Part shown: one piece after another, positions 1-10,636 of the stretch
Position numbering within the stretch: the stretch's first letter is position 1
How the letters are laid out: each line of letters begins with the position of its first letter
NCBI RefSeq assembly: GCF_019649055.1
Contig: NW_026570255.1
Coordinates: forward strand, 1 to 64,000
From: Paramacrobiotus metropolitanus
Lineage: Eukaryota > Tardigrada > Eutardigrada > Parachela > Macrobiotidae
Reading direction: 5' to 3'
Length of the DNA: 64,000 nt
Made by a program: the position numbers and the translations under genes
Notes under the pieces: model-generated
Told to the model about the DNA's origin: nothing
The model's input: only the letters and a program-made list of their open reading frames with translations
The model's database searches: none

Positions 1-1340
1 AGGAGAATTTATAATATGGTCGTGTCACGACGTGAAGGAACGATCTGCTCTTTATTTCATCGGGAACTGAATACAACAAACAAAGGACAATAACAACAAT
101 AATGAACCAACATAATCTCATGGCAAGTTGCCATGGGCATTATAAAATCTCGTGACGCCATACTTTACAGGTCGTAAGATCGAAAACGAGATTTTCCAAT
201 TTCTACAGTTGTAATAAGAAGGGTTACATCTATTACTGGGCGGAAGTTTAGTAAAAGTAAGTTTCAACGACAAAGTTGTTCAAGTTTTTTCGTTGCCGAC
301 CAGGAACGATTTGGCGGCCTGGCGTATCTTTCCACACTACTGCCATCTGTGGTCAAAATCAGTGAAAGAAAGACTGCATCGAGAAGTGTTTTCTTTCATT
401 CTGGAAGATGCGATGCGGTTGTTGTACACCATGCCAGATTGCGAATGTGACACAAGCAGACAAGACACATGTTTGCAAGTGAGGACGCATAGAGCATAAC
501 AAAGGCACACACAACGGAAGTACATAGCGCCGTCCCGTGAGCGCATATGAAAGAGTGGCCAAGTCCACTCTTGGTTGTGCACACAATCTAGTGTGGCGGC
601 ACTGCATGCGCAGAATCGATAAGACCAACGGAAAGCGCAGTACAAAAGAACTTTCTTCTTCCATCCTGAACAATTTTGTAAAACAATCACTAAAATCAAT
701 AACAATTCACAGCGATTTCAGAAATTCTCAAACTTTGATCAAACTAAAGAAAAATCATTTTCAAAAGAATTGTGAAGCGTTTTTGTGGAAAACGTTTATG
801 TACAGTACTCTTTAAAAAAAAGCAAAGTAACTTTGGTGTTAAAAGTTTTTTTCAATACTTTACTCATTCCATCGGAAAACATTGCTGTGCTTGAATGAAA
901 AATTAAAAAAATTTGTTGAATTGTTATTGCGTCCGCAAAATAACTACTTTATATCAGTAACTTTTACACTTTAAACTAACCAAACCGAGTTCAAACTTCT
1001 AATGTGTGTAGTGAAAATATCACAGTGCTTGGTGAAAGATTGCAGCACAAGGACACACATTGCGCCAGTGAGAACAGTGAAAAGAGGCCGAAATCGGTAG
1101 AATCTCTACTTAAGGCTTTACCACATAGAAAAGTCACAAAAAATGGAACGCATCGGCACTGCCGCTTCACAAACATGCGCGCACGCATTGGCCTACTGAA
1201 AGAAATTTGGACAGCGATTGCAAAAATTAACAGACAGATGCCGCGAAAATCACACATAATGAGCCAGCGAATCTTCACGAGTCTGTCACGGTAGACGACG
1301 TGTTGACACTTGACAGCGTCACATATTTGCAAAAAATGCA
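1..1340. other. intergenic, no gene recognised
   Basis: I see no supportable gene here; open frames are short, start at non-ATG codons or shadow each other on both strands. The part from about 1000 to 1300 resembles sequence at about 25.32-25.52 kb and 30.70-30.89 kb. All three lie just downstream (minus-strand sense) of related F-box pseudogenes, so this is probably the duplicated 3' flank of that subfamily. Confidence 0.5.
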
Positions 1341-1344
1341 GTCA

Positions 1345-2250
1345 AGTGCTTTCTGATCATGCGCGGGATCACCAGTACACCTGGACGAACTGCAGCGTCA
1401 GCCGCGACAGCTTCTCAATCTGGAAGTTCTTCAAGCGCAGCGAGGGACTCGGATCGGCCGACTGCAGCGCACACAACACCTGCAAAAACCGACATATCAG
1501 CCCCGCGATTAGCTATTAACGGTTTTTTTACGTCGAATTTGTCTCACCTTGCAAAGAAGATGCAGAAATTACTTCGATCCGGGTCCGCATTAGATGCGGT
1601 CAAAAACGCGGACAAAGCGCACAGTTGCTCTGCAGTGTGTAGCGGTAGCCCGACCTCCAGAGCTTTCCAACTCACGCAGTTATTGCCGCGTGTCTCCGGA
1701 TTACGCTGCGTAATGTGGAGCGGAACGAGAATCGCTTTCTGCACGACATCATGTACTCCAGCGTGATGGTGCATCTTGTCAACTGGAGACTTGAAAGGTC
1801 GCTGCATGAAAACGAACAGATTGATGCTGAAGTTGCCAATCCATGCAGGTTCGCTGTTCGATGCAACCGGGTCGCAGCGGGTCGCGACCATCAGAATGAT
1901 CTCCAAACGATGCAAATGAATCGTTTTCAGTGCCGAGTTCCGGGACTGCGCTGTGCCACGAATTGGACCATGTACAACATTTCAATAACCTACCTGACTT
2001 CGGTGCAGCGTCCGCGATCGGCGAGAACAACGCGATGCGTCGAAGATGATAAACGATTGAAGACGTGAAAAGGAGAGAACACGTCAGCACGATTCTCTGA
2101 ATGGTCGGCTCTGCCTAACCGCCGCGCTGTTTAGAATGAGATTGGCTGCTAAGAAAGGCGAATCGGTAAAAGCGTTCTACTCTGCGCATACAGCGCGCAG
2201 ATTTGTCTGCGTTAAAGTGTCCAAATGCGAGAAGTCTTCCAGATGCTGCA
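1345..2250 (-). pseudogene. F-box family pseudogene A (C-terminal two thirds)
   Basis: Degenerate copy of the local F-box family. On the minus strand the F-box remnant FSHLDTLTQTNLRAVCAE is read at about 2240-2180, followed by scattered pieces of the C-terminal domain, including WKALEVGLP near 1680. The final exon LCALQSADPSPSLRLKNFQIE lies at about 1480-1400. These pieces are in different frames with stops between them, so no continuous product is possible. There is no N-terminal domain: the copy ends abruptly inside the F-box, where sequence homologous to the opposite strand begins. It is closest to the minus-strand copies at 25.6-27.1 and 30.9-31.6 kb, which share the flank downstream. An intact relative would be a substrate adaptor of an SCF ubiquitin ligase; this copy is inferred to be non-functional. 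Confidence 0.7.
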
Positions 2251-2976
2251 GGCCGTGTGCGCAACGTGGAACCGAATCAATGAGACACAAACACGGCGTT
2301 CCATAATTGCTGTCCGCAGCGATGCTCGACATTTTCTTAACCTGACCAGCGTTTACCAATCCTTACGCCCCAGTACGCACCGTCTTACCATAAGCCACGA
2401 CAAAGATCTGTGGGGGTTCTCGAGTTACGCGTGGCCCGCGATCGACTTAATCCAATATTTGGCTGCTCGTCAAACCGGAATCCCACCGCGGACCATCCAT
2501 CTGCCCCGCGCTCTAGTTCATTCGGCGATCATCAGTAGAGGCGATGCCCCTCACGCTGCCGAGTGCGCCCTGCACCCGTCTCCATCGCATGCGGGCCATG
2601 ATGCGGGATTCGGTTGTGGTTGGCTTCAAGATTTTTTTGCCGTATGCCACACCCTTCCGTGCGATGTGGTCCTCATAACCAAGGGCGGGGTCCATTGGTC
2701 TCCTCGTTTTCCATATCCTTAACCACAGTTTCCGTTTGCAGCTGGGTATTGATTTCGGTTGCAAAATGTGGAATGCGCTGGAGACGGGGTGTGTGGAGAA
2801 CATGCAGGAACTAGTCCAACGGTTTAATTCGGGCGGAACTCTAAGGCAAAGGAACTGCTGCACAAACTCTTCTGCAAGGTGAAAAGGAAATTTACGCCGT
2901 GTTAACTCTGCTTTCGCGACTTGTAGGAAAACCTTCGCTGAGATTCCGTTTTGCAGACACTGTGTGGAGTGCAATC

Positions 2977-3769
2977 GGCTGATCCGGCTATCGATCACTT
3001 CGGCCTTTTCATTTCGGCCGCGCCTATTTCGGCCACACGTTTTCGGCCGACACTCGCTTCGGCCGTCATCCATTTCGGCCGCACCACTTCGGCCAAAGTA
3101 CATTTCGGCGGAAATAGGCCTTGCCTAAACTTTTCTTCTGCAGCGTAAAAGTAACTGAATGATTATAGTTAGCACGAACTTTTCTTCTGTTTCTACTTCA
3201 TCTTGCAAGCACTGTTTTTCAAACAATTTTGGAAGTGCTATTGTCACCAATGCACCATCATGTCTCTTTTCCAAGTGTTCTTATTAACACATCGCGACCG
3301 TCATAAGATCACACGAAGTCTACAGTCCAGGGTGAGTTAACTGCACGACACCTACAATACCAAGAAACGAAAAAAAATAATCAGATCTTAAATCACCCGA
3401 TAATAACCTAAGAATAAATACCGAAACCTAAGAAAGTCTAAGATAACCAAACAAACCATAAATTCATAACATAAGAAACACAAGAAAACCTAAGAAACCT
3501 TAGAAACCATAACAAACCTAAGAAACATAAGAAAACCTAAGAAACCCAAGAAGTCATAATAAACCTAAGAAACCTAAGAAAACATAAAAAAACTAAGAGA
3601 GCCTAAGATGGCCGACACATTCGGTCGCCGAAATGAGCTTTGGCCGAAATGAGTGTTGGCCGAAATGAGTGTCGGCCGAAGTGAGCCACGGCCGAAATGA
3701 ACGTTGGCCGAAATGAACCTGTAAGGCCGAAATGTAACGCGGCCGGAGGATCGGACGCGGGCTGATCCG
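2977..3769. mobile_element. foldback-like element with 10-bp target duplication
   Basis: The left arm (about 2995-3117) is a run of TTCGGCC-type motifs and the right arm (about 3610-3750) the same motif inverted, GGCCGAAAT, so the arms can fold together. The spacer holds AT-rich sequence and many CCTAAGAAA-like units (3350-3605). The element is flanked by identical 10-mers GGCTGATCCG at 2977-2986 and 3760-3769. These coincide with the point where an F-box last exon is interrupted, so joining the flanks restores homology to other family members. No coding capacity is seen, so it would depend on a transposase elsewhere. Confidence 0.75.
3360..3605. repeat. irregular CCTAAGAAA-type tandem repeat
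   Basis: About 250 bp of imperfect units such as CCTAAGAAA, CATAAGAAA and CCTAAGAAAAC. It forms the spacer of the foldback element at 2987-3759. A short reverse-orientation relative (TTTCTTAGG) is present at 41.94-42.00 kb, and a trace at about 36.33 kb inside another foldback element. Confidence 0.7.
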
Positions 3770-3890
3770 CAAAGGTCGGCGCATCACCGCGGGAAGAAAT
3801 GGTGCGTGGACGGGCTGGGAGAATTGCGGATGTAGAAGCCGTCGCGCCTCGCCCGGCACTTTCTGGGCGAAGGGCTGAGGAATGCAGCTA

Positions 3891-4490
3891 GGTACATCCG
3901 ATACGATAGAAGCCTGCGCGATTCTTCTTCTGTTAATCCCTACTGAACACGTATCTTTTTGTACATTATCAGGCTATTTTCAGACGGGAAGTATGCTCGT
4001 CGATTCACTCTTTTATTTTATTTGCATTCTGTATATATTCTTATAGATTTATGTTATTCGATTCAGTTGATCAAATTTTTGTAGTGCAAAATCGGCAATC
4101 ATTGCGGTTTTATTTACAAGGCAACAATATTGATAACATTTACAAGGCCACCCCGTTAATCACCTTGACTTTGTAACGTACCCAGAATAAAGACATGCCG
4201 ATTTATTAGCGGAAGAAACTATTTAAACAGATAAGAAATCAGAGTTAAAAACGGGAACGTCCGCGTCATACTGAACGCTAACAAAAAAGCCAAGCGCTGT
4301 ACGGTGCAGGAAATGAAAATGTCGGGTTACAACTCTCCGAATCCGTGCTACTGCAAATATGGTAGAGTTTCGAGGATCGCAACCTGTTCCAGGCCTTGCC
4401 CAGTGTTCCACCGCTCACGGATCTCCAACCGCGCAGTGCACAATGCCCTTTGACTACTGAAGAGTCCAGTGTTCTCTTGCGGATACGCGA
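3891..4490. other. intergenic, nothing recognised
   Basis: AT-rich spacer between the F-box pseudogene and the LTR element. No ORF with family similarity, RNA gene or clear repeat was seen. Confidence 0.5.
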
Positions 4491-4769
4491 ATTACCGTGG
4501 ACTGGACATGAGTCCAGGACAGAGATCCAGACTGACAGGACCCTGTGAAGTGTAAAACGTAACGTCTACGGGAATAAAAGCGCAGCGCACGACATCCAGT
4601 TAACGTTGTACACTTTATTAGCGTCTTTGATCGGGAATCATAACACACTAACGTTCACACCGCTCAGAGTGCCAAATTCCATCTGCTCTCAGCAATGCCA
4701 AATCACTGCACATAGTGAACACAATGAACGGCTGTAGCCGTCAACCAATCAGAAGCGAGACACGCCACA
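4491..4769 (-). repeat. candidate 3' LTR
   Basis: A 279-bp sequence matching 22488-22768 in the same orientation with about ten substitutions and one 2-bp indel, roughly 96% identity by eye. On the minus strand it begins TGTGGCGTGTCTCGC. A short GGGGAA run immediately upstream (minus sense, about 4780) is a weak polypurine-tract candidate. I could not identify a convincing target-site duplication. Confidence 0.75.
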
Positions 4770-4839
4770 GACGGCAATTCCCCAAAGAGTAGTGCAACGA
4801 GGCACACCACTAGCGCAACGAAGGTGGACGCTAGGGGAG

Positions 4840-5735
4840 CTATCGCTCACATGCCTCTGGGTGGGAGGCCGAGCTCCGTCGAGGTTCAATCCATTCCGTC
4901 CAGTTCCAATCGATGGTCTGTGCGCACTCCTAAAAAAAACAGATTCTCTTAATCCATTTTATCACGTGATTCCAAATGCTCAATGTGAAAATAAAGAGAT
5001 CTGTAGAAAAATACTATTCCATATCATCAATAAACAGATCAACAGTTAAAACAGATCAACAAAAAGCAGTTAATCAAACATGAAGACTAGGATCCTCCGT
5101 TTGACTGGCATAGGTCACAGGTCCTGTCCACCGTTTGCCGCATCTCTTTGGCCCATTCCGCTCCATCTTGAGCAACTTCGCTCGGCTTGAGCATCTTGTG
5201 CATCTTTGTGCGACTTTCATCACATCCGCTTTTTTAGGAATCAGGTGCGTATCAAGTACGACTTAGGAATACTGCTTCTGTTTTGGAATAGGTGCGTATC
5301 AATTGTACGACTTTCAGAATGAGATCCGTTTTAAGTCATGGAGGGACATCATATAGATAAGCGAAGTTCGCTTCCTCCCTGGTGAGATCATCTTTTCGAC
5401 CAGATGATCATGGATGTGCGACATCGTCAGTTTCAGTCAGCATGTCATGGAGGGACATGACTTTTCTGCGGCTTTCAAGCTCATTCAGCTTGCTTCCTAG
5501 TAAGGTTCATCTCGTCGCACGATCCATTTCTTCATCCTTTTCAGAGAGCCGGCTAAATTCACCGTAGCTTCTCTCGCTTAAGATGGGTCGATAAAAGGGA
5601 TGCCGATATATGCCGTAGCAGCTCCTATTAAATCAGTTTCACTGATCCATCATCTCGTTCGACCCATCTCCATCGCCACCATTTCGCGGTGGGCGTTTTC
5701 GAGTTGAGCCCGGCTGGTTCCTATCAGAAGTTTGA
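4840..5735 (-). other. element 3' untranslated region with short direct repeats
   Basis: No convincing ORF. Two short direct repeats are visible: GGTGCGTATCAAGTACGACT near 5243 and a near copy at about 5290, and GTCATGGAGGGACAT near 5335 and 5445. GATC-containing motifs are frequent, as in the rest of the element. Confidence 0.5.
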
Positions 5736-6362
5736 TCAACCGGTTCTGCTGGTTGAGTTGCTGTGCCTCGTCCGCTTGGACTCGTAAGACGATGCCCGTG
5801 GACCACGATTTTTTCCTTGTCGTGAACGTTTGATCGCGTTCAACTGATGTCGTGCAAGATTCTCTTCGCGTTGTAAGTTCCGATTTTGAAAATTCTCAGC
5901 TAACCGTTGTCGCACGTCCTCGCACCGATCTCGGATAAGTTGGATTTCGAGCAGCTCGTCTACCCGGTGCTTTTCCTTCTCCCGCTTGACGTCGTTCTGG
6001 TGTAAACCCCCTAACTTTTGGATGACAGAAAGCAACTCGGAGATCCGGCTGCCGACCAGGCTCATCTCGGCGCTCGTCTCGCTTTTTATCTCGACGTCTA
6101 TCTACCGGTTCATGACGTCGATGTGCGCTAGTTTCGATCACCTGATCGCCATGTCGTACCCATGATCTACCGCAGCGATATTCGTAGTCGCGTGAGCTCC
6201 CGCGTGATCTATTATCTCTTTCGTTATGATAGTCACGAGTTGGTTCTCTAGAGTATTCTCATGACCGTTCATTTCGGGAGTCGTAATTCCGTTCGCGTGG
6301 ATATTCTCGTGATCTCTGATGTTCTGTCCTAGCTGGTAATCGAGGTCGTTTGAAATTTTCAT
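5736..6362 (-). pseudogene. unrecognised basic ORF block of LTR element
   Basis: Three overlapping short minus-strand frames (6362-6138, 6141-5896, 6065-5736) rich in R, E, D and H, read in succession as if one frame had been split by indels. The last one contains an alpha-helical, charged stretch (MSLVGSRISELLSVIQKLGG, RCEDVRQRLAENFQNRNLQR) and ends in an arginine- and serine-rich tail. No catalytic motif is seen. Position at the 3' end of the element suggests the C-terminus of the downstream accessory protein block; function unknown. Confidence 0.4.
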
Positions 6363-6489
6363 CGCTCCTGAAACTTTGAAACACCTTCATAACGTCCCGC
6401 TTCAATTCATGTGTTCTGCGGAATTCTTTTGGTCATCTTCTCGATCAGTAGTTTAGTATCGGGTTTAGGCGGTTCACCTCTTTCCAGCC

Positions 6490-6897
6490 TCATCTTCTCT
6501 CGTAGGAGGACTTCGAATGTCTTTGCACGGATCTTCGACAGTTCTTTATCAATTCATCAATCTGGAGAAGAATGGCTTTCACTCTAACCCCCGCTTCATC
6601 TGCGTTCAACTGAGCCACGGGAATAGGAGCTTCGCACTGCACCGACCTTTCTCGGTGTTCCTGCGCCGCTCGTTGTTCGGCACGTTTTCTGCTGGCTGTC
6701 AACTCATCTGCCAGATCTTTCTGTCGTATCTCTTCCAACATCCTTGCCTGATCCGCGTTAAACTTCTTGCGGAAATCATCTGCTAAATCATCATGCGGAG
6801 GTTCATATGTCGAATCCCAGCCGTTTTCACCGTTTCTGATCGCTTGACGGTAACGATCTTTGATGAGCATCTTTTCTCTGGGTGAACGGTCTTCCAT
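6490..6897 (-). CDS. unrecognised helical ORF of LTR element
   Basis: A 135-aa minus-strand frame starting at ATG (MEDRSPREKMLIKDRYRQAI). It is strongly charged, with a probable coiled-coil from about residue 45 to 80 (FNADQARMLEEIRQKDLADE, then RKRAEQRAAQEHRERS). It follows directly after the cysteine-pair ORF at 7.23-6.91 kb and may be its continuation across a frame change. No known domain is recognised. Confidence 0.4.
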   Translation of the reverse strand: MEDRSPREKMLIKDRYRQAIRNGENGWDSTYEPPHDDLADDFRKKFNADQARMLEEIRQKDLADELTASRKRAEQRAAQEHRERSVQCEAPIPVAQLNADEAGVRVKAILLQIDELIKNCRRSVQRHSKSSYERR

Positions 6898-6910
6898 GCT
6901 TCTGCAGATG

Positions 6911-7460
6911 TTATGACTCGATAAACATCTTTATTCCACGGACGGCTTCTGTATATGCCACCAAAGTTCGTCTTGGTTCTTTGAATATGCAGTACCAGCA
7001 AGGATAATCTCCTTTCTCAACCTTATTGTTCCTGATACAGTCCGGACATTTAGGATCATAGCCCGTAAACTGATCGATCCACGGTTCCACAGAACGTTTT
7101 GCGGTTATTGATGAAGTCGCCTGACTCGTAGCAGGTGCGGCCGCACCTTGACTTCGCACAGGTGCCGGTGCCGCTTGACTTCGAACGTTTCCAGGTCCAA
7201 CTTGATTCTTCGTGGGCGCGGTTGCCACTTGGTTTTTCGCAACTGCCGGTGCTGCTTGACTTCTCTAAAGCGCAGGTGCTGCTTGACTTGTAGAAGGCAC
7301 TGCCTGACTTCACTTGGGTGCCGGTGCCGCTTGGCTTCTCCTGTTTCCTGATCCGGCTTGATTGCTCGCGGCCGTCGGTGCTGCTTGACTTCTCACCGCT
7401 GGTGCTGCCGCTTAAGTGTTCGGTTTGGCCGGACCTTTTCAGCCATCTTTGCAATGTCAA
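6911..7460 (-). CDS. repeat-rich ORF with cysteine-pair zinc-finger-like motif
   Basis: Two overlapping minus-strand frames. The one at 7228-6911 has an alanine/proline/glutamine repeat region (units like SQAAPAPVR) followed by a fourfold cysteine motif CPDCIRNNKVEKGDYPCWYC, a C-x2-C...C-x2-C pattern typical of small zinc-binding modules. The overlapping 7460-7056 frame reads the same short DNA repeat (about 30-33 bp units at about 7130-7400) as serine/glycine-rich protein, so only one frame is likely real. The cysteine spacing favours the 7228 frame. Function unknown. Confidence 0.4.
7100..7400. repeat. imperfect 30-33-bp coding tandem repeat
   Basis: Units containing GTGCCGCTTGACTTC-like sequence on the plus strand recur about eight times with changing spacers. 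They lie in the downstream ORF block of the LTR element and encode a low-complexity linker. Confidence 0.5.
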
Positions 7461-7832
7461 AGCATGTCAAAACATCATCTCGTAACCATTTCACGATCAT
7501 TCTTATGAGCTTTAACGCCTAGTTTATGCTATTTCCATACTGGGCTGAGACCTTTCTAGCTCATGAGGACCTTTTTAACACCTTTTCAACACCGCAAAGT
7601 GGTGACCTTTCCACGTTATCAGTTTTAAGCTCATTCGCCTTTCTGACTGATTTGAGTTATCTCATCTTCTAATGTCTTTTAGCACTTTCGCTAAGTCGTT
7701 TTGACCGTTTATCTTAACGTTTTTTCATCTCGGTTATTTCAACTCTTCCGCCTTTGTTAATTCTAAGTGATGATGTTCGTCGTGTTCTTTGTGATATGCG
7801 GTGGACCTTCCTAACCGCATAACACACATCTC

Positions 7833-8854
7833 TCATTCACTCTTTGCTGATGTGTCAGCCGACTCCGTTGTTTCAGTCGCTGCTGGCACAGTATTTCCAG
7901 TTTCTGCTGACTTCGTTTCGGTATCGGTGGTTTTAAGCTCGGCTGTTGCCGGCTGTTGCGATTCAAAAACAACTTCCCGAGATGCCGGAATCTTCGCTGA
8001 ATCTCCATTCTCCGGAGTATCTTCCGAAGGGTCTTCCGGTTTAGAGTGGATGCGACCATTTTTGATCTCCAACAGTTTGTCATCGAATAGACTTTCAACT
8101 TCTTTTTTAATCACATCACGATCGTTTTCAGTGTCATGGTAGCCCAGCTCGTAGTTCACGGCGAAGAAGTTCGATAAGTCGTCTAACGTGACTCTGTTCG
8201 TTCCGCCGATTTTGGGCATCACGGCATCAGTAATGGCGATCTTCCAGAACTTTAATTCCATCTTCAACCGTGGGGCACGCATTGACTGTGGCAGATAATA
8301 TGACCATCGGTTTGTATCCGAGTAACAAAAGCCCAACTTCCCTTCTTTGTAGGCTCGTTTGGTCATTCCCTCGAAGCTTACACCTGACAATTTCAGAATC
8401 CAATTGGCGCACAAGACCGATTTGAGGTGTCTTTGGGTCATCGTCTGGTATGGCTGCTTCCCCGGAATGTTCCTAATTTCGCACCAAGCATGGTTCTGAT
8501 TGTCCAGTGGTAATCCGAGCATATAGTCCCGATCTTCTGACTTTTTCCCAGTGTCCGAATTGTCTGCCGAATCAGTCGGGTTCGTAGCAGATTCTTTTTC
8601 ACCGATTGAAAGTTTCGGAATAGAACTTGATGATGATTTCGTTGATTTCGGTTTGCTTCTCTGTGTGAAAGCCGAGTCCGTCTCATCATCTTTCGATTTT
8701 TCTTCAACGGTTCCACCGTCTTCTTGGGAAGCTGCATCGTTTTTGACCTGCCGCCGCTAGTCTTAGCTGGTTTCGATGGTGGCAACAGCGATGTCTGTTG
8801 TCTACGACGGCGCATGTCCTCCATTTCTTCAGTTTGTGCAGTCAACTTGTCCAT
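7833..8854 (-). CDS. unrecognised ORF of LTR element (two frames)
   Basis: Frames 8854-8438 and 8522-7833 overlap and are probably one protein split by a frameshift. The second has a folded-looking region of about 150 aa (residues KFWKIAITDAVMPKIGGTNR, then LDDLSNFFAVNYELGYHDTE) followed by an acidic, threonine/glutamate-rich tail (ETKSAETGNTVPAATETTES). The folded part has aromatic residues and regular hydrophobic spacing, unlike random sequence. I recognise no family. It may be a capsid-like or accessory protein of the element. Confidence 0.45.
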
Positions 8855-8858
8855 GGAG

Positions 8859-9734
8859 TTACTGCCTTCTTTTCCTCACCATGTATCTGCTTACTCGTTG
8901 TAGCTGCCTCGCCGGACGTCGAAGGGGCGTTTGATACCTCATTCGGTTCGTCGTTGTCATCTGAATCCATTGAGAGTTTCTTTTCGACGGTCTCTTTAGC
9001 TTATCTGCTTCAATCTTTTCTTTTGCGGCTCTCATATGATCTTCCTTCTGAAGTATAACGTTCAACAGAGGAGTTTCAGGATCATTTCTTTGAGGAATCG
9101 GCAGTTTCTCCATCACTTCGCTGGAGGATAAGTTGCAATAATCGTGCAGTTCCTTCGGTATGAATCCCAGTAACGTATATCTAATCGGGGATTCCTCATG
9201 AGCATTGGTGGTGATGATTTTTCCTTCTTCAACCATTTTCGTCAGCATCGTTTTGTTGCCGGCGTCTATTTCGCCGACCATACTGTTTCCACCTTGCCAC
9301 AATCCATTCATGTATTGGCTAATACGGTGTCGGGTAGATCCAACCGGACTTCGTAGACCTGTTATAGCCAACTCGATCTGTCGTCGCTTATCGGCATGTT
9401 CTTCGAACAGCGTCTTGTCTATTCCGCCCGTCCTGATCTGCTTTGCCTTGCAACGCCAATCGAGGTGTTTTTTAACCACCTCACCCGTCTTCAGGGCGAA
9501 GTCGATTATTGTGTCCAGTTTCGAGGCAGTAAAGCGGCGATCACGTTCATTCAACCACGTCTTCGCGCGTTGGCGGAATCTTATCGTCACCGAGGTGTCA
9601 CCTCGTGTACGGAATGTGGCCATAATATAATTTGTAGCCGCGATCAGATCATCCGGTGTCAACGTATCATCATCATCAGCTAGTTCCTCGAAGTCAGGAA
9701 ATGGCTCTTCGTCCTCCGGTTCGGAGTATTCCAA
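8859..9734 (-). CDS. unrecognised 291-aa ORF of LTR element
   Basis: The longest clean frame in the downstream block. The acidic N-terminus (YSEPEDEEPFPDFEELADDD) is followed by a predicted all-helical domain of about 200 aa (TPDDLIAATNYIMATFRTRG ... WLNERDRRFTASKLDTIIDF ... HRISQYMNGLWQGGNSMVGE) and a lysine-rich tail. A helical domain of this size between acidic and basic tails is reminiscent of capsid proteins, but I see no gag signature and there is already a gag upstream. Good candidate for structure-based identification. Confidence 0.5.
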   Translation of the reverse strand: MEYSEPEDEEPFPDFEELADDDDTLTPDDLIAATNYIMATFRTRGDTSVTIRFRQRAKTWLNERDRRFTASKLDTIIDFALKTGEVVKKHLDWRCKAKQIRTGGIDKTLFEEHADKRRQIELAITGLRSPVGSTRHRISQYMNGLWQGGNSMVGEIDAGNKTMLTKMVEEGKIITTNAHEESPIRYTLLGFIPKELHDYCNLSSSEVMEKLPIPQRNDPETPLLNVILQKEDHMRAAKEKIEADKLKRPSKRNSQWIQMTTTNRMRYQTPLRRPARQLQRVSRYMVRKRRQ

Positions 9735-9898
9735 ATCACTATTACCCTGTCTCCTGGTATAATGTGCCAGCCCGACAGCATTGATGCGTTAAACTGCTGC
9801 TGGTTTAGATTTCTTTTTAGCGCTGTTCTTCGCGCTCTTCTGTTTCTCCAACGCCAGCTGTTTCTGTTTTGCCAAAGTTGCCTCTAAGCTGTTAGGTG

Positions 9899-10531
9899 TC
9901 ACCTTCGGCTCCCCTGTTTGACTTGGCGCAGCTCGAGCTGGGATATTGGGCTTCGAAACGATCGTCGATATGCTGTGCGCTCGAACGAATCGATATCTTC
10001 GTTTGTGGTTTTGTTGACGATTCGAGCCGTAACCTCATTCTCTTCCCCATTTGATCCCGGGAATGTCACCGTATATGCCCGAACTTTTGGTACAAACATC
10101 GGAGTCAACGGGTGAGTTCTTGCTGAATTCTGAGTAGCGCTCTTTCCTACTGGTACGGGTACTTCTTGCTCCTTCGGCGGTTCTTTACTCACCGTGGGCT
10201 TTGCTGGTACCGGCATCTCTTGAGCCGTCGGCGGTTCCTTACTCGCCGTGGGCTTAACTGGTACTGGCATCTCTTGTGCTTTCGGCGGTTCCTTACTCGC
10301 CGTCGGCTTCTTAGCCTGATGACTCTTTTCTGTCGATTTGGGACTTGTTGTCTGCGATCTGTTCAGTTTAATACTACCCCGAGATGAATCCGCTGTCGAG
10401 CTTTCTCGAGATATCGCTCGTTGCCCAATGGCTTCATCGATTCGTTTCTTCTGCTCTCTCAAATCCTCATCGGTCATGTCTTCGACTGGCTTTGCAGTGG
10501 ATGTACCAGGTTTGGGTGTACTACTCGCCAT
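9899..10531 (-). CDS. proline-rich repeat ORF of LTR element
   Basis: A 210-aa ATG-started frame. Residues 1-75 are low-complexity and charged. Residues about 78-135 hold three tandem copies of a roughly 20-residue unit of the type KPTASKEPPKAQEMPVPV. The C-terminal 70 residues look more ordered (RAYTVTFPGSNGEENEVTAR). It sits between the 9.7-kb helical ORF and the 11.2-kb ORF and is probably one segment of a larger polyprotein. Function unknown. Confidence 0.45.
   Translation of the reverse strand: MASSTPKPGTSTAKPVEDMTDEDLREQKKRIDEAIGQRAISRESSTADSSRGSIKLNRSQTTSPKSTEKSHQAKKPTASKEPPKAQEMPVPVKPTASKEPPTAQEMPVPAKPTVSKEPPKEQEVPVPVGKSATQNSARTHPLTPMFVPKVRAYTVTFPGSNGEENEVTARIVNKTTNEDIDSFERTAYRRSFRSPISQLELRQVKQGSRR
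10166..10320. repeat. three 60-bp coding tandem repeats
   Basis: Plus-strand units of about 60 bp, each with a GGCGGTTC(C/T)TTACTC core, encode the KEPPKAQEMPVP-type repeats on the minus strand. Confidence 0.6.
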
Positions 10532-10636
10532 GGGCTGAATCTGTGATGAACCAGCTGCGACAGCTTCAGGTTGTGCAACTTCTTCCGGAACTTTTCAATC
10601 CACTTCAGAATCCGTTCAATCTTTTTCGGCCAAGGT

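Larger units (their letters stand above)
2244..3890 (+). pseudogene. F-box family pseudogene J, last exon split by foldback element
   Basis: Plus-strand copy that starts inside the F-box at LQAVCATWNRINET (2246). It runs in one frame to about 2722 through the C-terminal domain (SVYQSLRPSTHRLTISH, GCGWLQDFFAVCHTLPCDVV). The next piece, LGIDFGCKMWNALETG, follows a TTTGCAG acceptor at about 2741. The last exon begins LCGVQSADP at about 2959, breaks at 2986 and resumes after 773 bp with ADPQRSAHHRGKKWCVDG at 3761, ending early in a TAG. N-terminal domain, linker and first half of the F-box are absent. The insertion and early stop make it a pseudogene. The homology is clear; the order of damage is inferred. 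Confidence 0.75.

Noticed and set aside
3360-3605. CCTAAGAAA repeats as an internal telomeric tract
   Set aside because: Only CCTAA is shared with the TTAGG-type motif; units are irregular and sit inside a foldback element.
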